This document shows positions 1-9,000 of a DNA stretch of 64,000 nt, in pieces (the first letter of the stretch is position 1; every line of letters begins with the position of its first letter). Below the pieces are notes generated by a model, which saw nothing but the letters and a program-made list of their open reading frames with translations, searched no databases and was not told the DNA's origin. The translations under genes were made by a program, and so were the position numbers. This stretch comes from Prevotella sp. P2-180. GTDB lineage: Bacteria > Bacteroidota > Bacteroidia > Bacteroidales > Bacteroidaceae. The DNA lies in NCBI RefSeq assembly GCF_002251435.1, contig NZ_NPJI01000013.1, positions 1-64,000 on the forward strand, written 5' to 3'.

Positions 1-527
1 TCTTTACGCCCCTTGCCTTGGAAGACGAACAGCTTCTTGCGGTCAAAGCAGATGTCGTCCCATCTGAGGCGGCATGCCTCGCCGACCCTGAGGGCGCAGT
101 CGTAGATGATGGCAAGCAGGGTTTTGTCGTACAGGGAGCAGTTGCGGAGAAGGCGGGCAATCTGCTCTTGGGAGAGCACTCGCGGCAGCCTCTTCGGCTT
201 GCGCACTGGAGGGAGTACGAGTCCTCCAGGTTGCTTAAGCCCCATCACCTTGTAGTAGGCCTGCAGTCCGAAAATCATGTGCTTGAAGAAGGACAGGCTG
301 CAACGGTTTTTGTCCAGGAGTGTCGACAGATAGTAGTCGATGTCCGTCTGTGTGAACTCATCCGGCAACTTTTTGAAAAACAACACTGCCTGAGCAATTT
401 TCAGGCGATAGTCATAGATACTGCCGTCTGCATACTGTGCCAGACGCAGTTTCTTAGTAAAAAGCGAAATGCGGTCCCTGAATTTAGGTACAGCCGCGAT
501 CGCCTTGTCCAATGTCGTATTGGGCAT
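1..527 (-). CDS. Tyrosine recombinase/integrase, 5' part (runs off the window)
   Basis: The minus-strand frame starting MPNTTLDKAI at 527 is open to the window edge (about 175 codons). Residues about 1-105 look like the helical SAM-like N-terminal domain of tyrosine recombinases. After the linker PPVRKPKRLPRVLS the catalytic domain begins, with an ALRVGEACRLRW segment in which the first catalytic Arg sits in the usual A-hR-xGE context. The rest of the catalytic domain (second Arg, His, Tyr) lies outside the window. The short N-terminal domain and the PR-VLS linker resemble recombinases that accompany IS91-like elements in Bacteroidota. That subtype is an inference, since no transposase is visible here. 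The 209-codon plus-strand frame over the same bases is a shadow. Confidence 0.85.
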   Translation of the reverse strand, partial: MPNTTLDKAIAAVPKFRDRISLFTKKLRLAQYADGSIYDYRLKIAQAVLFFKKLPDEFTQTDIDYYLSTLLDKNRCSLSFFKHMIFGLQAYYKVMGLKQPGGLVLPPVRKPKRLPRVLSQEQIARLLRNCSLYDKTLLAIIYDCALRVGEACRLRWDDICFDRKKLFVFQGKGRK

Positions 528-834
528 GGTAATTTGTGGTGGAGGGGATTAATGACGGGGTGGTTAAGGGAAAAAAGACCCGTCATCTCCCTTCACCTTT
601 TAGAGAAACGTAAAAAAAGTGTGAAATATTGTAGTGGAAGGTTATAAGCCGCAGGACTTTAGCTTTTTTCACCGCAGTGAAAAATTAGTACAACTGGATG
701 TTATTGATATTGATACATTTCAGCACATTCTTTACAGATAATAAAATCCTCCCGAAATCCATGTGACATTTGACACTTGGGGTTATTGGATGGTGTTGAG
801 AGAAGCCACATAATTGTAAATAATCTGAGAAATG

Positions 835-866
835 TTTGGAGGAATGGAAAATAGTTTGTATATTTG
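835..866 (+). promoter_or_regulatory. Bacteroidota-type promoter with no gene downstream
   Basis: TTTG at 835-838, a 20-nt spacer and TATATTTG at 859-866 match the TTTG-N19-21-TAnnTTTG consensus of the Bacteroidota primary sigma factor. Downstream on this strand lie only the repeat at 884-938 and the antisense of the thioredoxin-like gene. Confidence 0.5.
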
Positions 867-883
867 CGGAAAAATAAGAGGGT

Positions 884-938
884 TATAGGGCCAGGTACAT
901 TGGTTCACTCTTTCAGACCGATAATACCTGTCCCTATG
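884..938 (-). repeat. Interspersed inverted-repeat element, copy A
   Basis: Read on the minus strand this begins CATAGGGACAGGT and ends ACCTGGCCCTATA, so the ends are imperfect inverted repeats. The core contains AAAGAGTGAACCAATG. It is nearly the same as copies at 16596-16649 and 35344-35393, which lie on the plus strand. It resembles REP/MITE-type intergenic elements. No transposase for it is in the window. Confidence 0.7.
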
Positions 939-968
939 TTTTCGAAAAATGTACTCCTTTCAGAGGTT

Positions 969-2060
969 CTATTTCTCAAGTACGCCAAGCACTTGCCCAA
1001 TATACATAATATCGGTTGCGGGCATGGTGGCAAGTCGTGAGCGTATGAGGGTAGAGGCAGCTTGTTTCGTTGCCTTGTCTGCATCCTTCAGTGCATCGCT
1101 CAAACCATAATAAACGTATAAACTGTTATTGCCGCACTTTTCTCCGGCATTCTTCTTTACGGCTTCAAGATAATTGTTGAGGTTTCCGGTGGCGTATGCA
1201 TCGAGAACATCTATCATACCTTCATATTCCGGATCCTTGGCAAAATCGAAGGTCAAAAACTGTTGGCGGAAGGTGGTGTAGGCTGACTTGTCGAATGGTT
1301 TGGAGAACGACACATCGGCGAGCAACTCACCAGTGTAAATTCTCTTCAGGATAGAATCAGCCTCAGCCTTGTCTGAAGAATTCACTTTATCCTTATTCGC
1401 AAACAGATACTGTATTTTCAAGTCTGCTGTTTCCTCGCAGCAATCGGAATAGAGGAAAAAATTGTCGCTTGACAGTTTGTCCTTGTCAGAGAGAGAGTTG
1501 AAATAATCGTTCACCACAGCGTCGCGCTTCTGTTTCTTTGCCTCGCGGTCTCTGCGTGAGTTGTACATGTCTGCATTGAGCATGGCCATGTAAGCCTTTA
1601 TGAGGCGTGGCGTTCTTTCACCATTCTCATATCGTGACTTGATTTTCTCTGGCGTGAGGTTGACATCGCTCAAACGGTCCATGTCTGCTATAAAGGCATC
1701 AGCCGACGAACCGCCTTCTTTTCTGTTTATCTCGTTGCCGTCGGCATCAAAGATGACGAAAGTGGGGTAGGCCTTGACTTGTGATTTCTTCACGAGTTCG
1801 AGCTCTTCCTTCTCAGCATCGTATTTTACGCAAACGAAGCGCTCGTTCATAAAGTCGCCCACTTTCTTTTGCGGGAAGATGTCGCGTGCCATCATTTTGC
1901 ATGGTCCGCACCAAGAGGTGTAGAAATCTACGAACACGAGTTTTTTCTCAGCCTTAGCTGCCTTCAGCGCGTCGGCGAAGGAGATGTGGCGGAAGTTTGT
2001 CTGTGCCATGACGCTCATTGAGAGCAACATCATGGCAATAATTGATAATGTTTTTTTCAT
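969..2060 (-). CDS. Exported thioredoxin-like protein (363 aa)
   Basis: A Sec signal peptide (MKKTLSIIAMMLLSMSVMAQ) precedes a thioredoxin-fold domain at about residues 21-140 with the redox motif SWCGPCKMM (Cys51, Cys54). The Val-Lys-Ala-Tyr-Pro-Thr-Phe stretch supplies the cis-Pro loop of the fold. Residues about 140-363 form a charged, probably helical region of unknown function. It should act in the periplasm as a thiol oxidoreductase; the substrate is unknown. It lies 11 bp after its paralogue at 2072 and shares the same architecture, so the pair arose by tandem duplication. It is the last gene of the minus-strand receptor cluster. Confidence 0.85.
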   Translation of the reverse strand: MKKTLSIIAMMLLSMSVMAQTNFRHISFADALKAAKAEKKLVFVDFYTSWCGPCKMMARDIFPQKKVGDFMNERFVCVKYDAEKEELELVKKSQVKAYPTFVIFDADGNEINRKEGGSSADAFIADMDRLSDVNLTPEKIKSRYENGERTPRLIKAYMAMLNADMYNSRRDREAKKQKRDAVVNDYFNSLSDKDKLSSDNFFLYSDCCEETADLKIQYLFANKDKVNSSDKAEADSILKRIYTGELLADVSFSKPFDKSAYTTFRQQFLTFDFAKDPEYEGMIDVLDAYATGNLNNYLEAVKKNAGEKCGNNSLYVYYGLSDALKDADKATKQAASTLIRSRLATMPATDIMYIGQVLGVLEK

Positions 2061-2071
2061 TTGTTGAGTTA

Positions 2072-3184
2072 TTAATGTTTATCTATTTTTTCGAGTTTTG
2101 ATATTTCACCTGCACAAATGTAGATGGGGCGGATGGGAAGTTCCGGGAGTATGGAGCGCAGGAAACGTGATGCTGCATTGCGCTGACTTTCGGTTGCTTC
2201 GGCATATTTGTCGGAGAAGTTCTCTAAGAACGACGTTAACTGGTCGTCGGGCAGACGCTTATAGTTTTTCTTACAGAAGGCAAGATACTTGTCAAGGTCG
2301 CCCTTGGCATACTCTTCTACGAGGGCGTAGGCCGTGTCGTACTTTTTGTCTGTATTGTATCCACCGTCGGCTATGGCGGTTTTTTGTGCGTTGAATGAGG
2401 CGGCGTCATATTTCTTCTCGCCACTTAGGTACATCTTGACGTTGTTGTTATAAACAAGGCCTATTACGCTGTCAGCCTTGTGTTTGAATTCTGGAAGGAA
2501 TTTAGAGCGGTTTTCAACCATAAATCCGAACTGTCGGCTGTCGATGTTTTTGGCGTAATACTCAAAGATGAAAGAGTTTTCGGCGGCAAGTCGCTTTTCG
2601 TCGGAGAGTGAGGAGAAGTAGCTGTCAATCATGGTGTCGCGAAAGTTTTTCAGCGAGTCTCGCTCTGGGCTCTGATACATTGTACGCATGTCGTCGTCGA
2701 TGATGAAAGCGAGTCCCTTTATGACTTTCGGCGTGCGTTCTCCGTCAGCATAGCGTTTGCGGAGAATGGCTGGAGAATTTTCTGGGTCGACACATTGTTG
2801 CAGTTTTTCTACAAATTTTGGCCCTTCATAATAGCCAAGTACGCGATTGAGTTCTTTCTTGTCTGCAGTGGCAACGATGAATGTGGGATATGCCTTCACG
2901 TCGAATAGCTTTGCCACATCGAGCCCCTCACCTTTTTCAGCGTCGAACTTCACGCAAACGAATGTCTTGTTCATGTAGTCGCCCACAAGTTTCTGTGGGA
3001 ATGTCTGGTTTGCCATCATCTTGCATGGTCCGCACCAGGAAGTGTAGACATCGATGAAGATGAGTTTACCTTCAGCCTTGGCAGCCTTTGCCGCTTCGTC
3101 AAGACTGATGTGACGGAAGTCGGTCTGTGCGCCAGCCGCCACAACTGCCATCAGCATGATGGCAATAGAAAAAAACTTTTTCAT
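2072..3184 (-). CDS. Exported thioredoxin-like protein, paralogue (370 aa)
   Basis: A signal peptide ending near AAGAQ precedes a thioredoxin domain with SWCGPCKMM at the same residues (Cys51, Cys54) as the 363-aa neighbour. KLFDVKAYPTFIV provides the cis-Pro segment. The C-terminal ~230 residues are helical and unassigned, like the neighbour's. The start is the first Met, directly followed by Lys residues of the signal peptide. It sits between the outer-membrane barrel gene (36-bp gap) and its paralogue (11-bp gap), which suggests one transcript. Redox maintenance of the adjacent receptor is possible but is only inferred from position. Confidence 0.85.
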   Translation of the reverse strand: MKKFFSIAIMLMAVVAAGAQTDFRHISLDEAAKAAKAEGKLIFIDVYTSWCGPCKMMANQTFPQKLVGDYMNKTFVCVKFDAEKGEGLDVAKLFDVKAYPTFIVATADKKELNRVLGYYEGPKFVEKLQQCVDPENSPAILRKRYADGERTPKVIKGLAFIIDDDMRTMYQSPERDSLKNFRDTMIDSYFSSLSDEKRLAAENSFIFEYYAKNIDSRQFGFMVENRSKFLPEFKHKADSVIGLVYNNNVKMYLSGEKKYDAASFNAQKTAIADGGYNTDKKYDTAYALVEEYAKGDLDKYLAFCKKNYKRLPDDQLTSFLENFSDKYAEATESQRNAASRFLRSILPELPIRPIYICAGEISKLEKIDKH

Positions 3185-3220
3185 AGTTATTGTTATTATT
3201 GAGTTAATTTATATTATACT

Positions 3221-5965
3221 CTACCAGTCGATGTTTCCTCCGCTCCACGAGTTGCGCGACTTGTATTTACGGAAGGTGTATGTGAAGTTGAGACTCACGA
3301 AGCGGCCGTAGTTAGTTTGCATACTGGTGCGGGTGAAGTTCTGTTCGGTGTATACCATACGGCTGTTGAACGAGTTGAGAAGGTCGTAGGCCGTGACGCT
3401 CAGTTCGGCTCTCTTCTCCTTAAGGAATCTCACGCCGAAGTAGATGTTCAGTATGTTTTCCTCCTCTGTGGATTCCGACATACGATTGTGCTGCATGGTG
3501 TACTGGTATTTCGCCTTCAGAAACAAGTGCCTTGTAATGTCTGTTTCTGCCCGTGCTATCACATTGAGCGTGTTGATGCGGTTTGTCACGTCGCTTTTCT
3601 GGTTGCTTGTGTGCGAGGTGTTAAATACCGTGGTAAGGTTCACTCGTGTGCGTGGTATCAGGCTTGTTCCCAATACGATGTTGCCGCCAAAGGCCGTAGT
3701 GATCGACTTGTCCAACTGGTCGTTGTAGTAGAACGGGAATGAGGAACGGGAAGCGGTTAGTACCATCGACGCTGATGAGCGTAGTGCCGATAATGGCATT
3801 ATGATATTGGCGAACAGGTTCTGTCGGTTGCCGTCGTTTACGTTTTCGAAACTGCTTATCGTGCTGCCTTGACGTGCCTTATAGTCGATGTCGGGCAGAT
3901 AGGTGTCGGCAGTGTAGTATGTTTCCTTGCTCACTATGCTGTTGCGATACCATTCGGCAGTGGCGTTCACCATAACCATTCCTCCATGGCTGTTGAGCGA
4001 AATGTTGTTCAGGGTCGTTATCGAGTGTGTGGTCTGTGGGCGCAGCATCGGGTTGCCGATGGTGAGCCAGTAGGGGTTGGTGTCGTCGAGCTGATAGCGC
4101 AGCTGTATGATGTCGGGCGTGGTGCCACTTATGTTGTAGGCAATGGAAAACGACGTCATCGGACTGCTTTTCGGCGACCAGGACATGTTCAGGCTTATGT
4201 CGGGCATGTTAAACCTGTATGAACTCTTTTCAGTGGCAAGGCGGTTGTCGTCGTCCACTATGGTGTGTCTCATGCCGAGCGTGGCAGAGAGGAATGGTCT
4301 GCCAATGGGCGTTTCTATCTGTAGCGCAGGGTTGTGTGTCTGGGTAAGTGCCACATAGTGGTATGTGTTCACATTATCTGCCTCGCCCGTTAGCGTGTTC
4401 CATGCCGTTTGGCTGAGGTGCTGTCGGCTGTTGTTGTACTTGTAGCTGAGGAAGCATTTTTGTAACTTTTTGAAGTCGCTGTAACCCACCGATGCCGCCA
4501 GTGCTATATTGTGGTTGCGGTCGAATCCGTTTATATCCACCAGTTCGTTAACTGTCATTGTCGTGCCCTGTGTGGATGTGCTGTCGGCGTGTTGTCGGCT
4601 TTTGTCGTCGTTGCCTCTTGTAAAGTTTGCCGAAAGGGAGTATTTCAGTTTGCCGATGGTTTGGAATAAGGATATTGCCGCATTAGTATTGTCACCTGTG
4701 GCGTTAGATGTGTTCACAGTCGTGCCCCTTACGCTTGCCAGGTTGCTGTTGTCGGTTATGTGTTGTGCCGATGTGTTATTGTTGTCGGCAAACTGCTGTG
4801 ACACCGATGTGTTAATATGCGCTTTCGCTCCGAGGGCAAACGATGCCGATGTACTGAAGGTGTGTCGGCTGTCGGTGCCGATGGTTTTGTTTGTCTGGTT
4901 GTTTGTTCTCCATTTCATGTTGTCAAACGGAGAGTATTCCGTGTCGCTTTGCGTAAGCGCGTCGGTTTCCTTTCTTGTCCACTGGTATCCGATGTTTATT
5001 TTCTTCAGACCTTTTTTCCTTTTGTTCCAGTTGCGGTCGAATCCGACTCCGGCGCAAGAGTTTTTGCTGTACGACGGGTTAACGTCTTCTATTTGTAGAA
5101 ACCTCAGGTCGCTTGTCGAAGCCACGTTTTCGTTGTTGTGCATGAGTTTAGCCGAGTAGTGCAGTTCTTCCGAGAAGAAGTTCATGACCCCCCCGGCAGC
5201 ATATCTTGTGTTATGCTGTCCCGGTATTTTGTCTCCTAATGTCTTTCCGCCAGCCGCCAGCACTTTAGCGTCCATAGAGTTCACCATTTTATTGGCTGTG
5301 ATGATGTTCAGGGCCCATGCTCCACGACGTTTTTGCGGTTCGTCTTCCTTTTCTTTTTTGTCCTCAAAAGCCTGTATTCTCACCACGTTGTCTGCCTCCA
5401 CGTGGTCGAGAGCCGTGGTGGGTTGGTCACCGAATATCTTCTTACCGTCCACGTATGTGTTTTCCACCTTGTTTCCATAGATGGATATTGAGTTTCCGTT
5501 TATCTCCACACCAGGCATCTGCATCAGAATTTCCCTTGCCATGTCTCCCTGCAGCTTGTTCACCGCCTCTGGGTTGAATTGTATGGTGTCTCCCTTATAC
5601 ACCACTGCCCTCACCTTTCCTTTCACTTTCAGTGCGGGTAGTGTGTATTCCCTTCGTTCAAGTCTTATGGTCTTTTGGTATATTCTGTCATTGCTCATCA
5701 TTATGGTGTCGTATACGGTCTCAAAGTTTTTTGCCGTGGCTTCGATGTTGTATACTCCAGAGTAGAGGTAGTTTGAGAATAGCGCCTTGTTGCCTATGAT
5801 GGTGTCGGGCAGCAATGCCGTATTGCCGAAATACACTGCCACCTTCACGTTCTCCACCTTCACTCCCTTTGGTCCGAGTACGTTCACCGTAAGTTTATAA
5901 TCTTTTGCTGTCGCCTTTGTCAGCGACAGCAAAAGAATAATTGTCAATGTCAGAACTTGCTTCAT
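3221..5965 (-). CDS. Outer-membrane beta-barrel/TonB-dependent-receptor-like protein (914 aa)
   Basis: The protein has a signal peptide (to about residue 20), a carboxypeptidase-regulatory-like beta-sandwich (about 22-110), a plug-like segment containing VNKLQGDMAREILMQMPGVEI and VDGKKIFGDQPTTALDHVEADNV, and a long barrel ending FTYTFRKYKSRNSWSGGNIDW. This layout matches the OMP_b-brl_3 receptor family of Bacteroidota. These resemble TonB-dependent transporters but often lack a clear TonB box, and I cannot pick one out here. It is followed by the two thioredoxin-like genes and preceded by a small exported protein with an 8-bp gap. The substrate cannot be read from the sequence. Confidence 0.8.
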   Translation of the reverse strand: MKQVLTLTIILLLSLTKATAKDYKLTVNVLGPKGVKVENVKVAVYFGNTALLPDTIIGNKALFSNYLYSGVYNIEATAKNFETVYDTIMMSNDRIYQKTIRLERREYTLPALKVKGKVRAVVYKGDTIQFNPEAVNKLQGDMAREILMQMPGVEINGNSISIYGNKVENTYVDGKKIFGDQPTTALDHVEADNVVRIQAFEDKKEKEDEPQKRRGAWALNIITANKMVNSMDAKVLAAGGKTLGDKIPGQHNTRYAAGGVMNFFSEELHYSAKLMHNNENVASTSDLRFLQIEDVNPSYSKNSCAGVGFDRNWNKRKKGLKKINIGYQWTRKETDALTQSDTEYSPFDNMKWRTNNQTNKTIGTDSRHTFSTSASFALGAKAHINTSVSQQFADNNNTSAQHITDNSNLASVRGTTVNTSNATGDNTNAAISLFQTIGKLKYSLSANFTRGNDDKSRQHADSTSTQGTTMTVNELVDINGFDRNHNIALAASVGYSDFKKLQKCFLSYKYNNSRQHLSQTAWNTLTGEADNVNTYHYVALTQTHNPALQIETPIGRPFLSATLGMRHTIVDDDNRLATEKSSYRFNMPDISLNMSWSPKSSPMTSFSIAYNISGTTPDIIQLRYQLDDTNPYWLTIGNPMLRPQTTHSITTLNNISLNSHGGMVMVNATAEWYRNSIVSKETYYTADTYLPDIDYKARQGSTISSFENVNDGNRQNLFANIIMPLSALRSSASMVLTASRSSFPFYYNDQLDKSITTAFGGNIVLGTSLIPRTRVNLTTVFNTSHTSNQKSDVTNRINTLNVIARAETDITRHLFLKAKYQYTMQHNRMSESTEEENILNIYFGVRFLKEKRAELSVTAYDLLNSFNSRMVYTEQNFTRTSMQTNYGRFVSLNFTYTFRKYKSRNSWSGGNIDW

Positions 5966-5973
5966 CGTTGGTT

Positions 5974-6423
5974 TTATTGTTTCTTTACGACCACAACGTT
6001 TACTTCATTGCTATTGTTTCCTCCTATGGAGCTTATCGCTTCTTTTTTCTTATCCTTTATGTATTCAAACTCCTTTTGTTTGTCGAAAATAGTTTTCTTT
6101 CCGCCGTCTTTAAGATAGATGTCCATAAATTTGTCCTCATAATCACCCATTGGTATAATATGTATCACCTGTGTTTCATATTTGTCAGAAGATGTGATTA
6201 TGAATTGGTTTTCCTTTGGAAGATGAAATGTGTATTTATCTCCTTTTATTGATACAGCTTTTATAGTATCTGAGGAACTCTGTAGCATACTATATATAAA
6301 AACTTTCGAAGTATCGTTCTTCGGCCTGTGCAGTTTCACTTCAACATTCCAATACTTGTCAGCAGCCTGCATCATGCAGGTAAAGGCTGCAAGAATTATT
6401 GAAAAGATAATTCTTTTGTTCAT
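5974..6423 (-). CDS. Small exported protein of unknown function (149 aa)
   Basis: An N-terminal signal peptide (MNKRIIFSIILAAFTCMMQA) precedes a beta-rich segment (YWNVEVKLHRPKNDTSKVFIYS) and a Lys/Glu-rich C-terminus. I do not recognise a family. The gap of 8 bp to the downstream outer-membrane barrel gene suggests that the two are co-transcribed. Upstream, a strong hairpin at 6528-6552 separates it from the SusCD genes, so this and the following three genes may form their own unit or a read-through extension. Confidence 0.6.
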   Translation of the reverse strand: MNKRIIFSIILAAFTCMMQAADKYWNVEVKLHRPKNDTSKVFIYSMLQSSSDTIKAVSIKGDKYTFHLPKENQFIITSSDKYETQVIHIIPMGDYEDKFMDIYLKDGGKKTIFDKQKEFEYIKDKKKEAISSIGGNNSNEVNVVVVKKQ

Positions 6424-6527
6424 ACTTTATCTTTTTAGTGATTAATTATTGTTGCAAAATTACATTTTTATTGCTAATATTCTTCTATATATTCTGTTAA
6501 ACTTTGCTATTGGAGGGAGGAGAGGCT

Positions 6528-6552
6528 GGGGTGCGGAGAGACTCCGCACCCC
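6528..6552 (-). terminator. Hairpin after the SusCD operon
   Basis: GGGGTGCGGAG and CTCCGCACCCC form a perfect 11-bp stem with a 3-nt loop, 56 bp past the stop of the PKD-like lipoprotein gene. There is no clear T-run, so it may be a terminator, an attenuator or an mRNA-stability element. Confidence 0.5.
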
Positions 6553-6607
6553 CTATAAGGGTTGTTTCAGCCTTCAATCATATCTCTACCCTCTTAAATC
6601 AACCTTC

Positions 6608-8134
6608 TTAATCGTCGAGGAGAGGAGTGATGTCGGGATAGGTGATTTCAGGGTCGGCATAGTCTACCTTGCGGAGCTTGCCCTTGCCCGAAATGGTTTT
6701 AACGGGCTGGCCTACAGGCTCTCCACCCACCATCTCATACATATAGACCTTGTAGGTATCGCCCGACTGGGTGCCTATGAAGAGATAGTCCCATGTGTCG
6801 CCTGCGTTGAACCAGCGGTTGGCGATGTAGGTGATTTGCTCGTTGGCAGGAATGCCTTGCAATGGCAGTTCACGTTCTGGGTTGACTCCTCCGAGGTCGT
6901 AGGCATAGAGGCGGTTGTTGTCGATGCAGTACATAATGGTGGCCTGCTGTCCGTTGACTGCAATCAGGTTGGCATTAGCTGCGTGCAAGGCAGGGTCAAT
7001 GTCTCTCACTTCCGTAAGGATAGCTCCACCATATCCCACCGAGAAGAAGTAGAGTTGTCGGTTGCCGGTGGCTGGGTCTTTCATCAGGAAGCAGCAGGTC
7101 TCTCCTCCAGCATAGCTTGCCAATGCCTTGATGCATTCAAGGTTGTAGGAACCGAGCGGCATATAGTTTTCGTCGGTGGTTGGGTAGTAGGAACCGTTGT
7201 AGTCGACGAAAGAGAACATTTTTGTTGTCTCGTTCCAGTATACCATGCTGTGCGTAGTGGATGGAGCCGTGGCTATGTGAATGCTTGAGCCGGTGTCGCC
7301 GAATGTTCCGAAGGCACCGATGCTTGGCATGATGGAGTAGTTGTATGTACTGTACACTCCGTCGCCTGCGAAGTAGTATATAGACCAGTCGCCATAGACG
7401 GTGCGGTATGGCTTGCGGTCGGTCTTGTTGTCGTAGGTGCAGTTGGTCTCGTCCTTGATGGGAGTCATATCAAGAATTCTGTACCATTTCACCTTGTCGC
7501 TCTCAGTGGTGATGCTAAGACAAGTTCCGCCTGCGTTTTCTCCGTCGTCAGGGTTGACATAGCATAGATATGGAATGATGTCCAGTGCCCTCGGCTTTCC
7601 TTTCAATGCTCCGGTAGAGCGTGTGGCGAGCAAGTCGGCGTATAGAGTGTTTTCAGAAGTGCTGTAGAGGTCGACGTCTGTGTTTCCCTCAGAGTTTTCC
7701 TTCAGCACATAGAATCCTTTTGAGAGAATGGAAGCCGATGTCACCTCGAAGATGTCGCTTCTCTGGCTGTAGCCTGTGCTTTTTGAGGCCACCTCGTAGT
7801 AGAACGAGTATTTACCGTCGAGAAGTTTCACTTCCATGTCGAGATTGCGGTCTGTGGAAACCACTTCAGCCGTGTCCTTTCCAGCCATGTTGCCCTTGTT
7901 GGGGTTATACATATACCAGCGGTATTCGAGGTCGCTTTCTGGGAATGTGGAGTTGACGGTAGGATTGATTTGCAGGTGTTTGCCGGCAAATGATATCACG
8001 TCGTATTTGCTGTCTATGCCGTTGATGACGATACTGGTATGGTCGATGCCATAGGTTGACTCGTCGTCGGTACAAGATTGCATGGCCACGAGTGCAGCCA
8101 TAGCCAGCGCAATAGAATATATTGTCTTTTTCAT
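6608..8134 (-). CDS. PKD-like family surface lipoprotein
   Basis: The lipoprotein signal MKKTIYSIALAMAALVAMQSC puts the lipidated Cys near residue 21. One or two PKD/Ig-like domains follow (about 35-150), then a larger beta-rich region with repeated YxF/W motifs, possibly propeller-like. I place the start at the ATG at 8134, because the three-codon longer version would need TTG. The family and position after SusC, SusD and DUF4843 match loci in which this protein takes the SusE/F-like role of an accessory surface binding protein. The ligand is unknown. Confidence 0.75.
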   Translation of the reverse strand: MKKTIYSIALAMAALVAMQSCTDDESTYGIDHTSIVINGIDSKYDVISFAGKHLQINPTVNSTFPESDLEYRWYMYNPNKGNMAGKDTAEVVSTDRNLDMEVKLLDGKYSFYYEVASKSTGYSQRSDIFEVTSASILSKGFYVLKENSEGNTDVDLYSTSENTLYADLLATRSTGALKGKPRALDIIPYLCYVNPDDGENAGGTCLSITTESDKVKWYRILDMTPIKDETNCTYDNKTDRKPYRTVYGDWSIYYFAGDGVYSTYNYSIMPSIGAFGTFGDTGSSIHIATAPSTTHSMVYWNETTKMFSFVDYNGSYYPTTDENYMPLGSYNLECIKALASYAGGETCCFLMKDPATGNRQLYFFSVGYGGAILTEVRDIDPALHAANANLIAVNGQQATIMYCIDNNRLYAYDLGGVNPERELPLQGIPANEQITYIANRWFNAGDTWDYLFIGTQSGDTYKVYMYEMVGGEPVGQPVKTISGKGKLRKVDYADPEITYPDITPLLDD

Positions 8135-8185
8135 ACGATTCAATTCTTTTTATGATTACTGTTATCTGTTGGAAAAATAACGAAA

Positions 8186-8959
8186 TTATACGCCTATCTG
8201 GAAGTAGACGACATCGCCGTTGGCCTCACAGAGCGGACCTTCGCCTCTTGCCTCGCGTTCAGCGTTCTCTTTGTCGAGCTCGCTTTGGAATAAACTGGAG
8301 AGGTAGAACATGTAGTTTTGGTCGGCTATAGATGATTTGTCGAAATTGTTTTTGCTTATGTACTCTTCGTCCCACAGCTCGCCGCTTACCTTCATCATAA
8401 ACTTGTGTTTCTCAGTTCCGTATTGTCCGAACATCCAGTTCATCAACCCTCCCCAGTTGGCAGGCTTGACGAGCATGTCGGTTATGGTCACATACTTGTA
8501 GAGGTAGTCGTGGTATCCCACCTTAAACTCGTCGTTGTCCTTGATAGTGAACTTGAGGTTGTAGATTTTGTCGGACTCGGAGTCGTGGCGTAACACCACT
8601 ACCGGGAAGTATGCACCCACGGAGTCGGCCTTTATTACATAGTACTTTTGCAGGTCGGCATTGTCAAAAGCCACATAGTGCTTTCCGGGCTCGGCATCGT
8701 TGTCGCCAGTCATCACCTGTTGCAGTTCAAACTGCCTGTCGTGGTCTGCCAGGAATCCCATTGTAGTGACACGCATCCAGATGGTGTCCTGCGGCACTTC
8801 GTTGTGGTAGACGAAACAATAGCTCGTAAGCGTGTCGCCCGTTGACTCATTATAGAAGTTAAGACGGGCAGTCGGGTCATTATATACAGGCAGGTCTTGC
8901 TCGCACGATGTACAGAACAATGCTACTGCTGCCATTATGGAATATATGTATTTTTTCAT
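8186..8959 (-). CDS. DUF4843 family lipoprotein
   Basis: The start is set at the ATG at 8959, which gives MKKYIYSIMAAVALFCTSC, a lipobox with Cys at 19. The longer frame from 8995 would bury the signal peptide. The motifs ARLNFYNESTGDTL, TLTSYCFVY, ADHDRQFELQQV, PGKHYVAFDNADLQKYYV and the DNDEFKVGYHDY segment are those I associate with DUF4843, a family usually encoded between SusD and PKD-like lipoproteins. It is probably surface exposed and part of the same ligand-capture complex. The function is uncharacterised. Confidence 0.8.
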   Translation of the reverse strand: MKKYIYSIMAAVALFCTSCEQDLPVYNDPTARLNFYNESTGDTLTSYCFVYHNEVPQDTIWMRVTTMGFLADHDRQFELQQVMTGDNDAEPGKHYVAFDNADLQKYYVIKADSVGAYFPVVVLRHDSESDKIYNLKFTIKDNDEFKVGYHDYLYKYVTITDMLVKPANWGGLMNWMFGQYGTEKHKFMMKVSGELWDEEYISKNNFDKSSIADQNYMFYLSSLFQSELDKENAEREARGEGPLCEANGDVVYFQIGV

Positions 8960-9000
8960 TGTCGTATAGTTTTTTATATATGATGGTGCTATCATTTATG

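Larger units (their letters stand above)
528..968. other. Intergenic region: orphan promoter plus inverted-repeat element
   Basis: This 441-bp gap separates the recombinase start from the 3' end of the thioredoxin-like gene. It holds a plus-strand promoter match (835-866) and one copy of an interspersed ~55-bp inverted-repeat element (884-938). I see no credible gene in the rest. Confidence 0.6.

Noticed and set aside
18-647. 209-codon plus-strand frame
   Set aside because: It is the shadow of the minus-strand tyrosine recombinase, whose protein sequence is clear; the plus-strand product has no recognisable feature.
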